In this document: positions 39,710 to 53,600 of the stretch, piece by piece
How the letters are laid out: every line of letters begins with the position of its first letter
How positions within the stretch are numbered: position 1 is the stretch's first letter
Assembly (NCBI GenBank): GCA_030533445.1
Contig: CM060072.1
Location: 23,057,267-23,121,266, forward strand
Reading direction: 5' to 3'
Source: Cyprinodon diabolis
Taxonomy: Eukaryota; Chordata; Actinopteri; Cyprinodontiformes; Cyprinodontidae
DNA: 64,000 nt
The notes under the pieces: model-generated
The model's input: the letters and a program-made list of their open reading frames with translations, nothing else
The model's database searches: none
Told to the model about the DNA's origin: nothing
Translations under genes and position numbers: made by a program

Positions 39710-41456
39710 ATCTGTTAATTTACTTACACAGAATTATTGTGGTGGGGCTATGGTGGGCCTATGTATTTAAGACACTTTTAAAGTCCCAAATCTAACTTTA
39801 ATTTTGCTTAAATCCACTGTCACAAGGAATGGAAGAAAAAATATATTAAGCAATCGAAGGAAGAGGGAGGATTTCTTAGAGCCTATTGAGAACCAGAAAA
39901 TCATTTTTTTTTTTTACTTTTTTATCCCAAATATCTATGACCAAGCATAGTATTTTTCTATATATAGATAACAAACACATACCAGCAATTTATTTTTACT
40001 TTTATAGCCACCTAAATATTACATGGTGAGGGTGAAGCTGCAGTTAATTATAAAGATTAAGTAATAGGCTGACTGCAATATGTGACTTGGCCACTAGATG
40101 ACACTATACTCTACATATTGCTTCTTTAAAACCTATTGTTTCAGAAAAAAGGTTCAACTAAAGTACCATTAAGGATTTCTTATGTTTTGCATTTATTTCA
40201 TACCAAACACTTTCAGATCCTCAGACATTTAAAAAAATATATTTTATAAGTAATAAATAAACTATAAAAAAGACTTTAACTTCTTTTCAAATATTAATAT
40301 TATTTATCTTTAGTTATTAAATAAAGCTATCCTAATTAAACATGTATGAAAATCAGCCTGTTGGTGGTTCCACCAACCAAAGAAAATTGTCCAGGTCCTG
40401 AAACTACAACCTTCATGTGTTCTGATGGGTATTAAATAATTTGCAGAAAATGTTTTCTTCATTTTTGGATTATGGCTGCCTGTCACCATTCTTTTTCTTG
40501 TTTATAAGACTTTGTACTGACAAGGTACGTACTTTTTTCTTTCGCTTGTATAATGATTTATTTTTCAAGATATACCAGCCTGTTTTATGTTGTCAGATAA
40601 GTTCATTTAGACAATTTCTTGAAAATAATTCTGATGGTAATCAGGGCTCAATGAGGCTAGGGAACCTGATAGCTTTAAAAATAGCATTATTATAGAATAG
40701 TAGGACAGTTAGTTTGTAAGTGTTTACAATAAACGTTTATTTGCATGTGTAGTATGTTGGAGTTAGGCATTAAGTTGTCAGTTTCATTATTATATGATCA
40801 CAGAGTGATGAATGCATCTCCGCCTCATATCTCTCATTTCTCTGGCTTGTTAGGAAGAAAGGAGAAAGCTCTGACCTCAGAGCCAAGTCTGGTTATGGAT
40901 AGGCTGAAGAAAAGCAAGACAGTCACTTTATGCTTGATATATTTTACAATGTAAGAAAGATCCTGTATGAAGAACAATGGAGACATGAGTTGACAGCTTT
41001 GGCATTGCCTAAATTAATTCATGGTCAAGGAAAGATTACTATTTCAACTTGGGCCAGTTTCATTTGGTTTGCTTTTGTCTCTTAAAAAAAAAAACACTAA
41101 TTTGAAAGCTGATTTTCAGTATTTACTCCACACTCACAGAAATAATTCACAAAAATGCTAAAATGTTTGTAATTTTATTGCATAAAAAAATCCCATTTCC
41201 CTTTTTTAAATAATTTTAACAAAAACCTATCACTAAACCTTACATGATCCTTATTCATATGTAAAACACAGTTTATTTATTTAAATTACGAAATCATCAG
41301 GTGTATGAATTTAGTATTGTAAAAAGTATAAAGTATACTTACTGTGTGTTTTTAGTTCAACTAAATACACCCATTAATAATAGATATTTTAATTAAATAC
41401 GCTTATTTAAATCAATGAATATGCATCATTGTAAGGTTTATTTAATAGGTTTTTGT

Positions 41457-41487
<31 letters not shown>

Positions 41488-42449
41488 GGAATTTGTTATG
41501 TAATAAAATTACATGATTCTTCATTTTGGGGTGAAATATTACTGTGATTGCAGTTTAGTAAACTCCAGTGTGTTTCATGATCTGAAGCGTTAAATTTAGC
41601 AACAATGGAAAACAAGACACCTGTACATGGCAATTCTTTATCTACATTATTTTACAAAATACATTTTAACAGCTACTTCCCCTGATTCATTTTTTTTTTT
41701 TAGATATTACTAATGTCATTAGGAAGATCCCATAATGTGCCCTAGTTTAACTTCAACCAAGCATAGAATCACAAAGGTGCTCTTAAAATAAATATTGCGC
41801 TTGCCAAAGCAGTCAGGATGAGAATGAGTTCATGAAGGACAGTTCCGGACAAAACCCCAACATGTACCCATTGCAAAATAAATAAATAAAAGGACATTAT
41901 GTGCCACAGTTAAATAGGGCATCACAGAGAGAGGAATCTGGGTTTCTGATAAGGCTGTTACCCATTGTAAACCTCTGTATCAACATTTGTACGAGACCCA
42001 GTTCATAAAGGAGACAGGACTTTGGCACTGTTTGTCAGGGCAGCAAGACAGCGACGGATGCAGCAAGAGGCAGTTAATCTTAACGCTAGTTTTTATCACA
42101 AGCTCCTACTGATAATATTTTCTCTGGTGCAGCGAATGTACTCAGCAAATTAAATAAAAAGCCACAAATCACCACATCAGCATAAAAAGAAGCTCTGCTA
42201 AGATAACCTACTCTGTCGTGTCAAACACGATATGTGACTTGTCATTGCATTTATTCAATAAATCCAATATTATGGTAATGAAGTCATGATATGGACTACA
42301 CACTGGGTCTTAAATTCAAATGCATCTAATTTGACACTATATATTAAATAGCAATTGGATTTAGAGTGGAGCCTTTCTTTCTAACCACCACAGTAGCTCT
42401 TTTAGAACATGTATCTACTGGGTTTGCACATTAGATCATACTCAGACTT
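39710..42449. other. Intergenic, no gene seen
   Basis: Very AT-rich DNA with a 20-plus-base A-run at about 41458-41480. No exon-like frame or named repeat. Confidence 0.45.
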
Positions 42450-43060
42450 GTTTAGCAAATAGAATAGAATAGAATAGAATAGAATTGAAAAGAAAAGAAT
42501 ACTATTTTGTTGCCCAAAGGCTGAGAAATTGGGGTACTTTCAGCAGTCAAGAGAAAAATACAGCAACATAACCTGATCAAATAAAAGATGCAGCAACAGA
42601 TATAAATAAAACAGCAATAAAATAGTAAGAAGAAAAATTTGAAAATAACATCAGACAGTTATTCAAACTATTAAGTCTTTTCAGGGTATTTCACTGAAAT
42701 ACATAGCTCCCCAGCTTCATGCTCCTTGCATGGGGTCAGAGACCTTTTACCATGGATGTTGTTTTTGCAAAAGTTTTTTCATCTCCCACCACCTGATCTG
42801 GGTCAAAGGGGCATCCTAAAACAGAGCTGGCCTTCCCCATTAGCTTATCTAACTGCCTCCTCTCAGCGGTAGATAAGATACTGTTGCTCTAACATACAAA
42901 TCTATGGGAGATTGCTGATGCTCCTACACAGCCAAAGAAGGTCTAAAACAACACCTTTTGGACTGTTAACAATCTTAATTCCTATTTACAGAAGAGGTCG
43001 GCTTTGACTCCTGTAAAGAGTATCAGTGTTGATATTTCAATGAAGTTCATTTCATAGGTT
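42450..43060 (-). mobile_element. Degenerate L2/CR1-like LINE 3' relic
   Basis: Starts with an (AATAG)n run and TATTTTGTTGCCCAAAGGCTG, then carries GGGTCAAAGGGGCATCCTAA, GAGCTGGCCTTCCCCATTAG and CTAACTGCCTCCTCTCAGCG. These resemble, in antisense, the ORF2 tail of fish LINEs (motifs like those at 1273-1668). No open frame survives. Moderately confident family call by eye. Confidence 0.5.
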
Positions 43061-45233
43061 AACATCCTCATACTTATAAGAGTGCATTTTAATCAGTCAG
43101 TTTCCTGGATTTTCACTTACAGTAGTAGTCATTCAAAATTTCCCCAATTTCCTTGATGGGTCCTTGGCTGGTCCCCTACAATTCCTTTTTTTAAACATCA
43201 GTCTTTGTACTAAAATATTCTTTCTGTCATGATTTGTGGAAAATAAGATATAAACAGGAACGTCATCTCCTGGTCAGACCCTGTAATTCAGTGAAAGGTT
43301 AGAGTCAGAGTAAAAAATCTGCACGCCCAGGAGAACGAGGGGGTCACTCCCGTGGCTGGAAGTTGTAGGGGATTCAACTGGGAGTTGCAGGGAAGTGGGC
43401 TGCCATTTGGCTGACGTTTCACTTGGAAGGGCCATTTTTAATGGCTGCTACTCTACTTCTTAATGAAGTCTAGCAAGTCTTATTTATCAAATAGAGTCCA
43501 ACAACACATGGCTGCCCACCCTAACTGACTGTGAATCTGTTAACATGACAAATGTTAACAGATTAACAACCCACAAATCTAGCATTAGAATACTAAAAAA
43601 ATGAAGTTCAAGGTTTATATTTACCTGATAACATGTTTATAACACGCCAAACATATGAAAATATGAGTCTAAGATTAAACTGAATCTTTAACCCTGTATA
43701 AAGAATGTTACATTGCCTAACACCTCTGACATCCCTCCAACAATGAACCCTGTAGAAAAAGCATGATGTTGAGGGGATATTGTTCTTAAGCAGGTCAGAG
43801 CTAAATGCAGGCAATCCTGGAAGAGATAGTGTTAGAGGCTTTAAAAGACTTTAGATGGGGTGGAGGTTCGATTCCCAGCAGAACCACAACTGTAAAAATG
43901 AAACCAACAGACTGGTTCTAAATAGGACCAGATCTAAATCAAACTGAGGCTGGATTACAATAAACCATTGGACTGCTTTTGATGACCTAGAGTCTGGTTT
44001 CTGGAATTGTTCACAACAGTGTGAACTCAATCAATGACCTTGAAACTAGCATGTGTCACAACTGCCAGTGTCAGCACAGGACCTTAGAGGGGTTCACTGG
44101 CAGTGAGGATGCCTGTTGGGTCAGCGTTCCAATAGAGGGTGTGAAATATGAATACATTTAAGTGATACAAGAAAAAAATAATGAAAAAAAATGGTTTGTT
44201 AATGTCTTGTGGGGCAAAGTTTAGCAGAAAAGAGGTGCAGTCATCCAACTACATCAGAATACAAAAGAGGCAATAGAAAGCCCATGAAGCCAGCTTTATT
44301 CTTTATGCCTATTATGTCTCCTGCAACTCTATGACTCTTTTTTCCTTGGTCTAAAGATCTCTGTATGAAAGCAAATCTCACCAACTGAAGGCGTTAAATA
44401 CCTGCCTCTAACCGTTCTCTAGACCGTTCCCTAAACCGGACCAGCATGTTCCCTTTAGAGCTGCTGAACTGAACTGAAAGCTTTGAATGCCGCAAAGGGT
44501 GGCAGAATACAAAGAGATGCCAGGCTTTTCAAAATTGTATTGGATATAAATACATGAAGGATGTGTCTTGACAAATTTTGCAAGGAGTTCAAATGGTAGA
44601 GACACTTTGGCAAAGCAGCGTGTAATAAAAATCTTTGTACAGGTCACTGAAAAACATGAAAAAAATAAACCTTTTATATGGGTTCAGTTAACGCTGTCCG
44701 CAGTTTCATGTCTACAGATCCAAAATTCTGGTAAACAAAAACAGCTTTCCTTTCAGTGACATTTCTACATTATTAAAAGTGAAAAGTGGGTTACACTTCT
44801 GGATTATGCTTTTACTTATATGTTAAATATAAATATTGAAAATGCTGAATAGGTTGTCAATCGAAGCCTGCAGAGATCAGACCATTTTTTTAAACCACTA
44901 GTTTCAAGAGCAGACACATTTATAAGAAATGCACAAAGGAAGAACTACATACAAAGAATCAATAAAAATCAAGGTTGTCTCATATCAAGTTTGAAGTCCG
45001 TTTGAACTAACAAGAGAGGAGTCAACGGGTGGCATCCAGCTTTGCAATTACCCAAGCATTTTATTGCAACATAAAAACAGCAAGATACCCTGTGTTGACA
45101 AGCGTCAGCAACAGAAATGTTAACAGCTAGATATGACATGAAAGAAGCAGCAGAAAAACAGAGCAAAATATATGTTAATGCCTGCAGGTCAGAAGTGAAC
45201 GAGGTATAGCACCAGGTTACGCAGATGCTAAAG
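43061..45233. other. Intergenic, no gene seen
   Basis: No exon-like frames. A box-B-like GGTTCGATTCC at 43865-43875 lacks a tRNA context. Confidence 0.4.
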
Positions 45234-45409
45234 CTGGGATATCAGTCCAACACCTTTAGATGCATCTCTGCTTTATCACACCTGAATCAAACCTTACGTC
45301 CCTTGCAGGACTCTGGAGAACTTGGCTTTAACTTCAGGTGTACTAGGTCAGAAAGATATCTAAATGTTGCAGTACACCGACCCTCGAGGTCCTAAGTTTG
45401 ACATCCCTG
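45234..45409. mobile_element. hAT-like MITE relic related to the one at 54756
   Basis: Left end CTGGGATATCAG and reverse complement of right end CAGGGATGTCAA are diverged inverted termini. The inside holds TTAGATGCATCTCTGCTT, CACACCTGAATCAAA and GACTCTGGAGAACTTG, matching in order the interior of the MITE at 54756-54980. No flanking duplication seen. Confidence 0.6.
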
Positions 45410-48106
<2,697 letters not shown>

Positions 48107-48190
48107 GTGGCAGTCTGTGGGAGTGGGGCTCAAACTCAGAACATCAGGATTAGAAGCTCTATGTCCCAACCACTAGGCCGCCCCTCCCCT
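48107..48190 (-). mobile_element. tRNA-derived SINE head next to the GATA array
   Basis: On the minus strand: GGCGGCCTAGTGGTTGGGAC (box A region TAGTGGTTGGG), then GAGTTTGAGCCCC as box B, then CACTCCCACAGACTGCCAC running into (TATC)n. The GATA array sits exactly where the SINE body and tail would be, so the array probably grew from the SINE tail. Confidence 0.65.
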
Positions 48191-50160
48191 ATACAGATAG
48201 TGTACAGTATATGTACTTGATAATAAATATTGATACTGATTTTGACGACAGTTTCAGAACAGCAGAAGGTAACATCTTCATGTTCTGCCAGGTTTAACAT
48301 TCAACCTTGAAGACAGAAAACTGTAACACCTGCCAAACTGTGTAAAACATTAAATCTGTGTCTAAAATCTTCTTGGGTTTCCTGTAAGGATGGGTCTGCT
48401 TTGTAAATCATTGTTTATTTATCTTTAGCTCTTCATTCTCTATTTATCAATAAAGAAACTAGAAATTAAAATACGATATTAATATATTTAAAAACATTTT
48501 TTTTGCTTGTTTTCTGTTTGTTTCTGGTGGTACTGTATGAGAATATAGGAAATGAAAAGAGAGAAACCTGTACAACATTTTATTAATATTTCCATGGATT
48601 TCACAAATCTATTCTCTTATAATTTCCCTAATTATTGAAAGATTTGATCCCCTTTATTCCTTTACATTTTAACACTCTTTTCTGTCATTAAAGTTGAAAA
48701 CCTTTTCTCTTTATTCAACTCCATCTTAATTGGTGTTGTGTGCCAATGCCATTTTTTGGCCCCCGATATCATCTGTTTGAAATTGATGTTTGTGTGTCTA
48801 TATATGATGAACCTTCATACTACTTGGATGTAAAATAATTGCCATCATGGCTTTGTCAAGCTGCTGTCTATCTTTATGAGGCAGGAAAAAAGACTAATAC
48901 AAAGTGAATCCAGTAGAACTTTTTATTGCCTAACTGGAATGGGTGACAATAGTTGAATAAACTTTTCTCAAAATTGTATTGGTGCCCTGTTTGTTGGTAT
49001 TCGCCAATACCAATACCACCATTTTAGTGCTGGATCGGGGCCCCGTCCGATACTGGTATCGGTGCAACACTAATCTTAACCCATTAACACCGATTAGACC
49101 CCCGCGTCACTGCTGCAGAGAATGTTATGGTAGTAGCATGTCAGTGTTTATACTGAGACTTACTTAGACTTACTCAAAGTGTTACACTAAGTCCTCATTT
49201 CATTTAGGGGTATTTGAGAGAAGGGGCTGGATACAAAGAACTGTTTTCAGATTTTTCTTTATTTTAAAAAAACAAACTATGGACATAATGTATATATATA
49301 TTTTCTTCTTATCCACATTATATATGTTACACTCTGTGTGACCCTGTCATAACCAATCCCAATAAAATGGATTACTGTTTATGACTCTAAATCGGAAACA
49401 GCTCCTTTACAAAAGGGTATAAAACATAATTTTACTGTCCTGACAATTTTTTTATATATTATTTTAAAAAGTATTCCAAAGAAGGGATTTTGTAGCAGCT
49501 CCAATCTGTTCTAATTCTAACAGCTGAAAAAACTCTGAAAAAGACTTTTTTTGTTTAGCCTCGGTGCACCTGCAGCCTCATTCGCCCCGGCATCTCATGC
49601 TGATCCTTACATAAGAGAAAACATTCCTCAAAACTAATCAGTAGGAAACTATCAGAGCGTAAGAAGCTTCTATTTAAGTAAAATTAAGATCTAACCTAAT
49701 ATTTTTATACTAAAAACAAAATATGTGGATCTGATTCTGACTTTTTCCTCAATTTCTCTCATTTTCACATAGTATAATCACTAAACCGCTGAAATAACAC
49801 AAGGTGCCAGAGAGGAGGAGAAAATGTTTTGGTGTTAAAGGGCATTTAAATAGTTGAATATTGATCTGCATCTTTTGTAACTGAATCCAATCACTAACTC
49901 ATTGTTCACTCATTTTCCTCTTGTTTAACTTTAACCATGCTAACCTGTTGGTGATCTAATCAGAAACAGCAACAATAACAGAAACATCCCTTGGTTGACC
50001 TCATGCGTATGCACATGTGTATCTGCCACTTTTTCTCTCCCACACACATGGATATACACTCCGTTCTTCCTGTTAAGTAACCACTAAAGGGCAGGGAGTG
50101 TTTCTCAGAGCAAAGAGGGGAAAAGGCTGAGGTTGGTAAGGTCCACACTCCTGATGCTGG
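48191..50160. other. Intergenic upstream of the transporter; hAT-like relic at about 48733-49072
   Basis: No gene. The right edge GATACTGGTATCGGTGCAAC ACT (ends about 49072) resembles a hAT terminus, and a diverged inverse lies near 48733 (GTGTTGTGTGCCAATG). The rest is unassigned AT-rich DNA that should contain the transporter promoter. Confidence 0.4.
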
Positions 50161-50436
50161 ACTTCTTTCTGATCATTTAGCAAGATCTGCACAGCAAGCA
50201 CCCTACTTACCTCAGTGCTGAAAGAAAAAGCTGCTAATTCCTGAGGTTGAGAAGAAGTGGAGGAATTTGAAAGCTGATTACGGATTTAAATGAGGAACAC
50301 TGACAAAACTATGTTTTTTTATGTGGTGCTTTTTTTCACGTTTTAAAGGACTTTTTGTGGGATTTCGGATGGAACTGTGTTTACAAAATTAAAAGCAACA
50401 TTTTTAAAATCATTTTTAAAGAGCATAATTCAGCAG

Positions 50437-50608
50437 GTATGTTTTTCCTATTTCTTAACATCTTATTACCAAATGGTTGGTTGAAATGTCTCAAATGTTA
50501 ATTTCACAGATGGTTACAAAAGGCTTCTCTTTTATAAATCAAAATACATTGAAGAAGAAGAAGCCAAGTTTTAATATTAAGTCACATTGTTTTGTTGTGG
50601 TTGTGCAG
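50437..50608 (+). other. Probable 5' UTR intron of the SLC22 gene
   Basis: GCAG|GTATGT at 50437 is a strong donor. TTGTTGTGGTTGTGCAG ending at 50608 is a good acceptor, four bases before the start codon. This implies a non-coding first exon ending at 50436 and a 172-base intron. The 5' limit of that exon cannot be set from sequence. Confidence 0.55.
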
Positions 50609-50612
50609 AAGG

Positions 50613-53600
50613 ATGGCCTTTGCAGACCTCCTGGAGCAGGTGGGCAGCACGGGTCGTTTCCAGATCCTGCATGTGACCCTCCTCTGTATTCCTGTCCTGT
50701 TCATGGCCAGTCACAATCTGCTGCAAAACTTTGTGGCCATGGTACCCCCTCATTACTGCAGAGCACACTCCAACTTGTCTCAATCCTCGCTGAGCCCAGC
50801 TGAGATTCTGATGATCACAGTACCACTGAACGAGGCAGGGAAACCTCAGCAGTGCCAACGATATGTTGCTCCACAGTGGCACCTCATGGATAAAAATGGG
50901 ACTTCCTCTCCAGAGAAGGACTGTGAAGTAGTCCTGCAAGGATGTGAGGATGGATGGTCCTATAACATGACAGAGATGAGCTCCACTATCATATCTGAAG
51001 TAGGGCTGTATTTTACAGACATTAATTTGATCAAATGGTTTTCCATAAAGCTAGATATGATTTTACAATACATATACATGTTTGTGTTTTGATGTGTTCC
51101 TTTCTTCAGTGGCACTTAGTGTGTGACCTGCGTTCATTAAAACAAATGGGACAAACTGTTTATATGGGAGGAGTGCTTGTTGGGGCTCTTGTCTTTGGAG
51201 GCCTTTCAGACAGGTGACTTTTAAAGTTCACCAGAGTTTCTATCTGTATTGCTTCAACTGTTAATTGCAAAACTGTTCAGAATTGATAAATAAATCCGGC
51301 TTTTCCTTTCATTTCTAAACATCCCTCTTCTCTCCTAGATATGGCCGTCGCATCCTCCTGATGATCTCTAACCTGCTCATGGCCGTCTCAGGAACATGTG
51401 TTGCTTTCTCCCCCTCCTTCCCCCTCTACTGTCTTTTCCGGTTCGGCTGTGGCATGGCTTTGTCTGGCCTGGGACTCAACACCTTCTCACTCAGTAAATA
51501 AGCATTCAGTCAAAACACAAAGAGATAAACAACTTGTTTGTCAAATGGATAATTTATATTGTAAACTACATCTCTCCCGACACACAGGTGACTGCGAAGG
51601 GAGAGTAGAATGACATGAGGAAGAGTTGGAAAATATCATTTTGTAAAGAAAATCAAATTGAACTGAACTAAACAAAAATGTTCAAGGGATACCAAAAAAT
51701 AATGAGCTTTGTGTGATTTTAAAAACAAAAATTAAGCCAACGTTTGGAGACACACAGTAAAATGAAAAAAAAAATCACTTTTTTTATTATTATTATATTA
51801 TTGATGTTTTTTACTTTATTTTGCATGTCACTTTTCGTTCGTTATCATAGAAATAAGATTAAATTATCTGTCTATATATCTATCTGTCTGTCTGTCTGTC
51901 TGATTATCAGTTAGAAATTCATGTGACCTTTTCCTGGGTTTCCATGTAGAACTTAAATGTTTTTTTCCTCTTCAATTTCTTTTTTTATGTAAAGTTGTGG
52001 AGTGGATCCCAACCCGCGTGCGAACCTTCACAGGGACAGCAACAGGGTACTGTTACACTTTGGGGCAATTGATCCTGGCGGCCATTGCCTACTTCATCAC
52101 GGACTGGAGGTGGTTAACTCTGGCAGTGTCGTTACCCTTCTATGTCTTCTTCCTTATATCATGGTGAGATACCAGTTGCAGAGATATGACTGGAATTCCT
52201 GATTATAATTTGGGAGGGTCTCCCATAACAACTGCAAAAATCAGCAAATAAAATAAAAATGCGTATATTTTCAGGTGGTTTCATGAATCCTCAAGATGGT
52301 TAGCAATAAACAATAAGCAAGAACAGGCTGTCAAGACTCTTAAAAGTGTAGCCAGATTTAATGGACGGCATGAGGAAGGAGAAAAGATTGACGTAAAAGT
52401 AAGGCAAAGGTCTTATCTATTTTTTTTTATTATTTTTTTTTAATTATTCATAAAAGTTGTAAGTGCATCTACTTTGTGTTTAGATGCTGCAGGAGTCTAT
52501 GAAAAAAGAAATGTCATGCTCCCAGGGGACCTACTCTTCCCTTGATCTGTTCCGCACTCCCAAAATGCGCATAATGACTCTTTGCCTCAGCGCTACTTGG
52601 TAAACATCCAGATTTTTCTACAAAAAACAACATTAACACTCATCTTTACCTAAACATGTATCTTTTCTTAAGGCTATCAACCAGCTTTGCTTACTATGGC
52701 CTTGCTATGGACCTCCAGAAATTTGGGGTGAACATTTACTTGATACAAGTAATCTTTGGAGCCGTAGACATTCCTGCTAAAGTTGTCATTACCGTGTGTA
52801 TGAGTTTTATTGGACGGCGGCCATCACAAAGTGGTGCCCTCATCATCGCTGGAATCACCATTCTGATCAACATACTGGTGCCATATGGTAAGTGCCGAAC
52901 ACATTCGTAATGCTGGAGTAATAATGTGCTTTAGTGAAGGCCTTAAATTGATTTTATTAGGATAGAAGTAGCAAAGTATTTGTTAGGATCTTAAATGATA
53001 GACCAACAAAAAAAAATCACTAACTAATTACTAACTGTGAAATGGTGCACAACTTCTACAAATGTTTTCAGTCCCTTGTAATTCAATTCAATTCAATTCA
53101 GTTTATTTATATAGCGCCAGATTCACAACACATGTCATCTCAAGGCACTTTACAGTTCAACCAGATCATACAGTCAAATTGATACATGTATTCTGACACC
53201 ATAAAACAAGAGCCACCTCCTATTTTTAACTCACCAAACTAGTAAAAGGAATCCATTGGTGTATTATTTTACAACTACAGATGTCTGGAAATAACTTGTT
53301 AAAAAATGTTAACAAAGACCCTAGTGAAGACCATAGAATAAAGTACATGTCAGAGAACCATATCCCCACTCAAGCCTTAGTAGACTGGCTTCATTGGAAA
53401 ATATGATGGAGATCGTACCATGCTGTTTGAATGAAATACATTTTGTTCTCAACATGCTCAATTAACAAAGACATACTATTTAAAATCCTCTCTTTTGTTT
53501 AGACAAACAGACTGTGCGCACATGTTTGGCAGTATTTGGCAAAGGCTGTCTGGCTGCATCCTTCAACTGCTGCTACCTTTATTCTGGAGAACTTTACCCA

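Noticed and set aside
43865..43875. tRNA-like box B GGTTCGATTCC
   Set aside because: No box A at the right spacing and no cloverleaf can be drawn; chance or a decayed SINE.
50577..50939. 120-codon minus-strand frame
   Set aside because: It is the antisense shadow of the first coding exon of the SLC22 gene.
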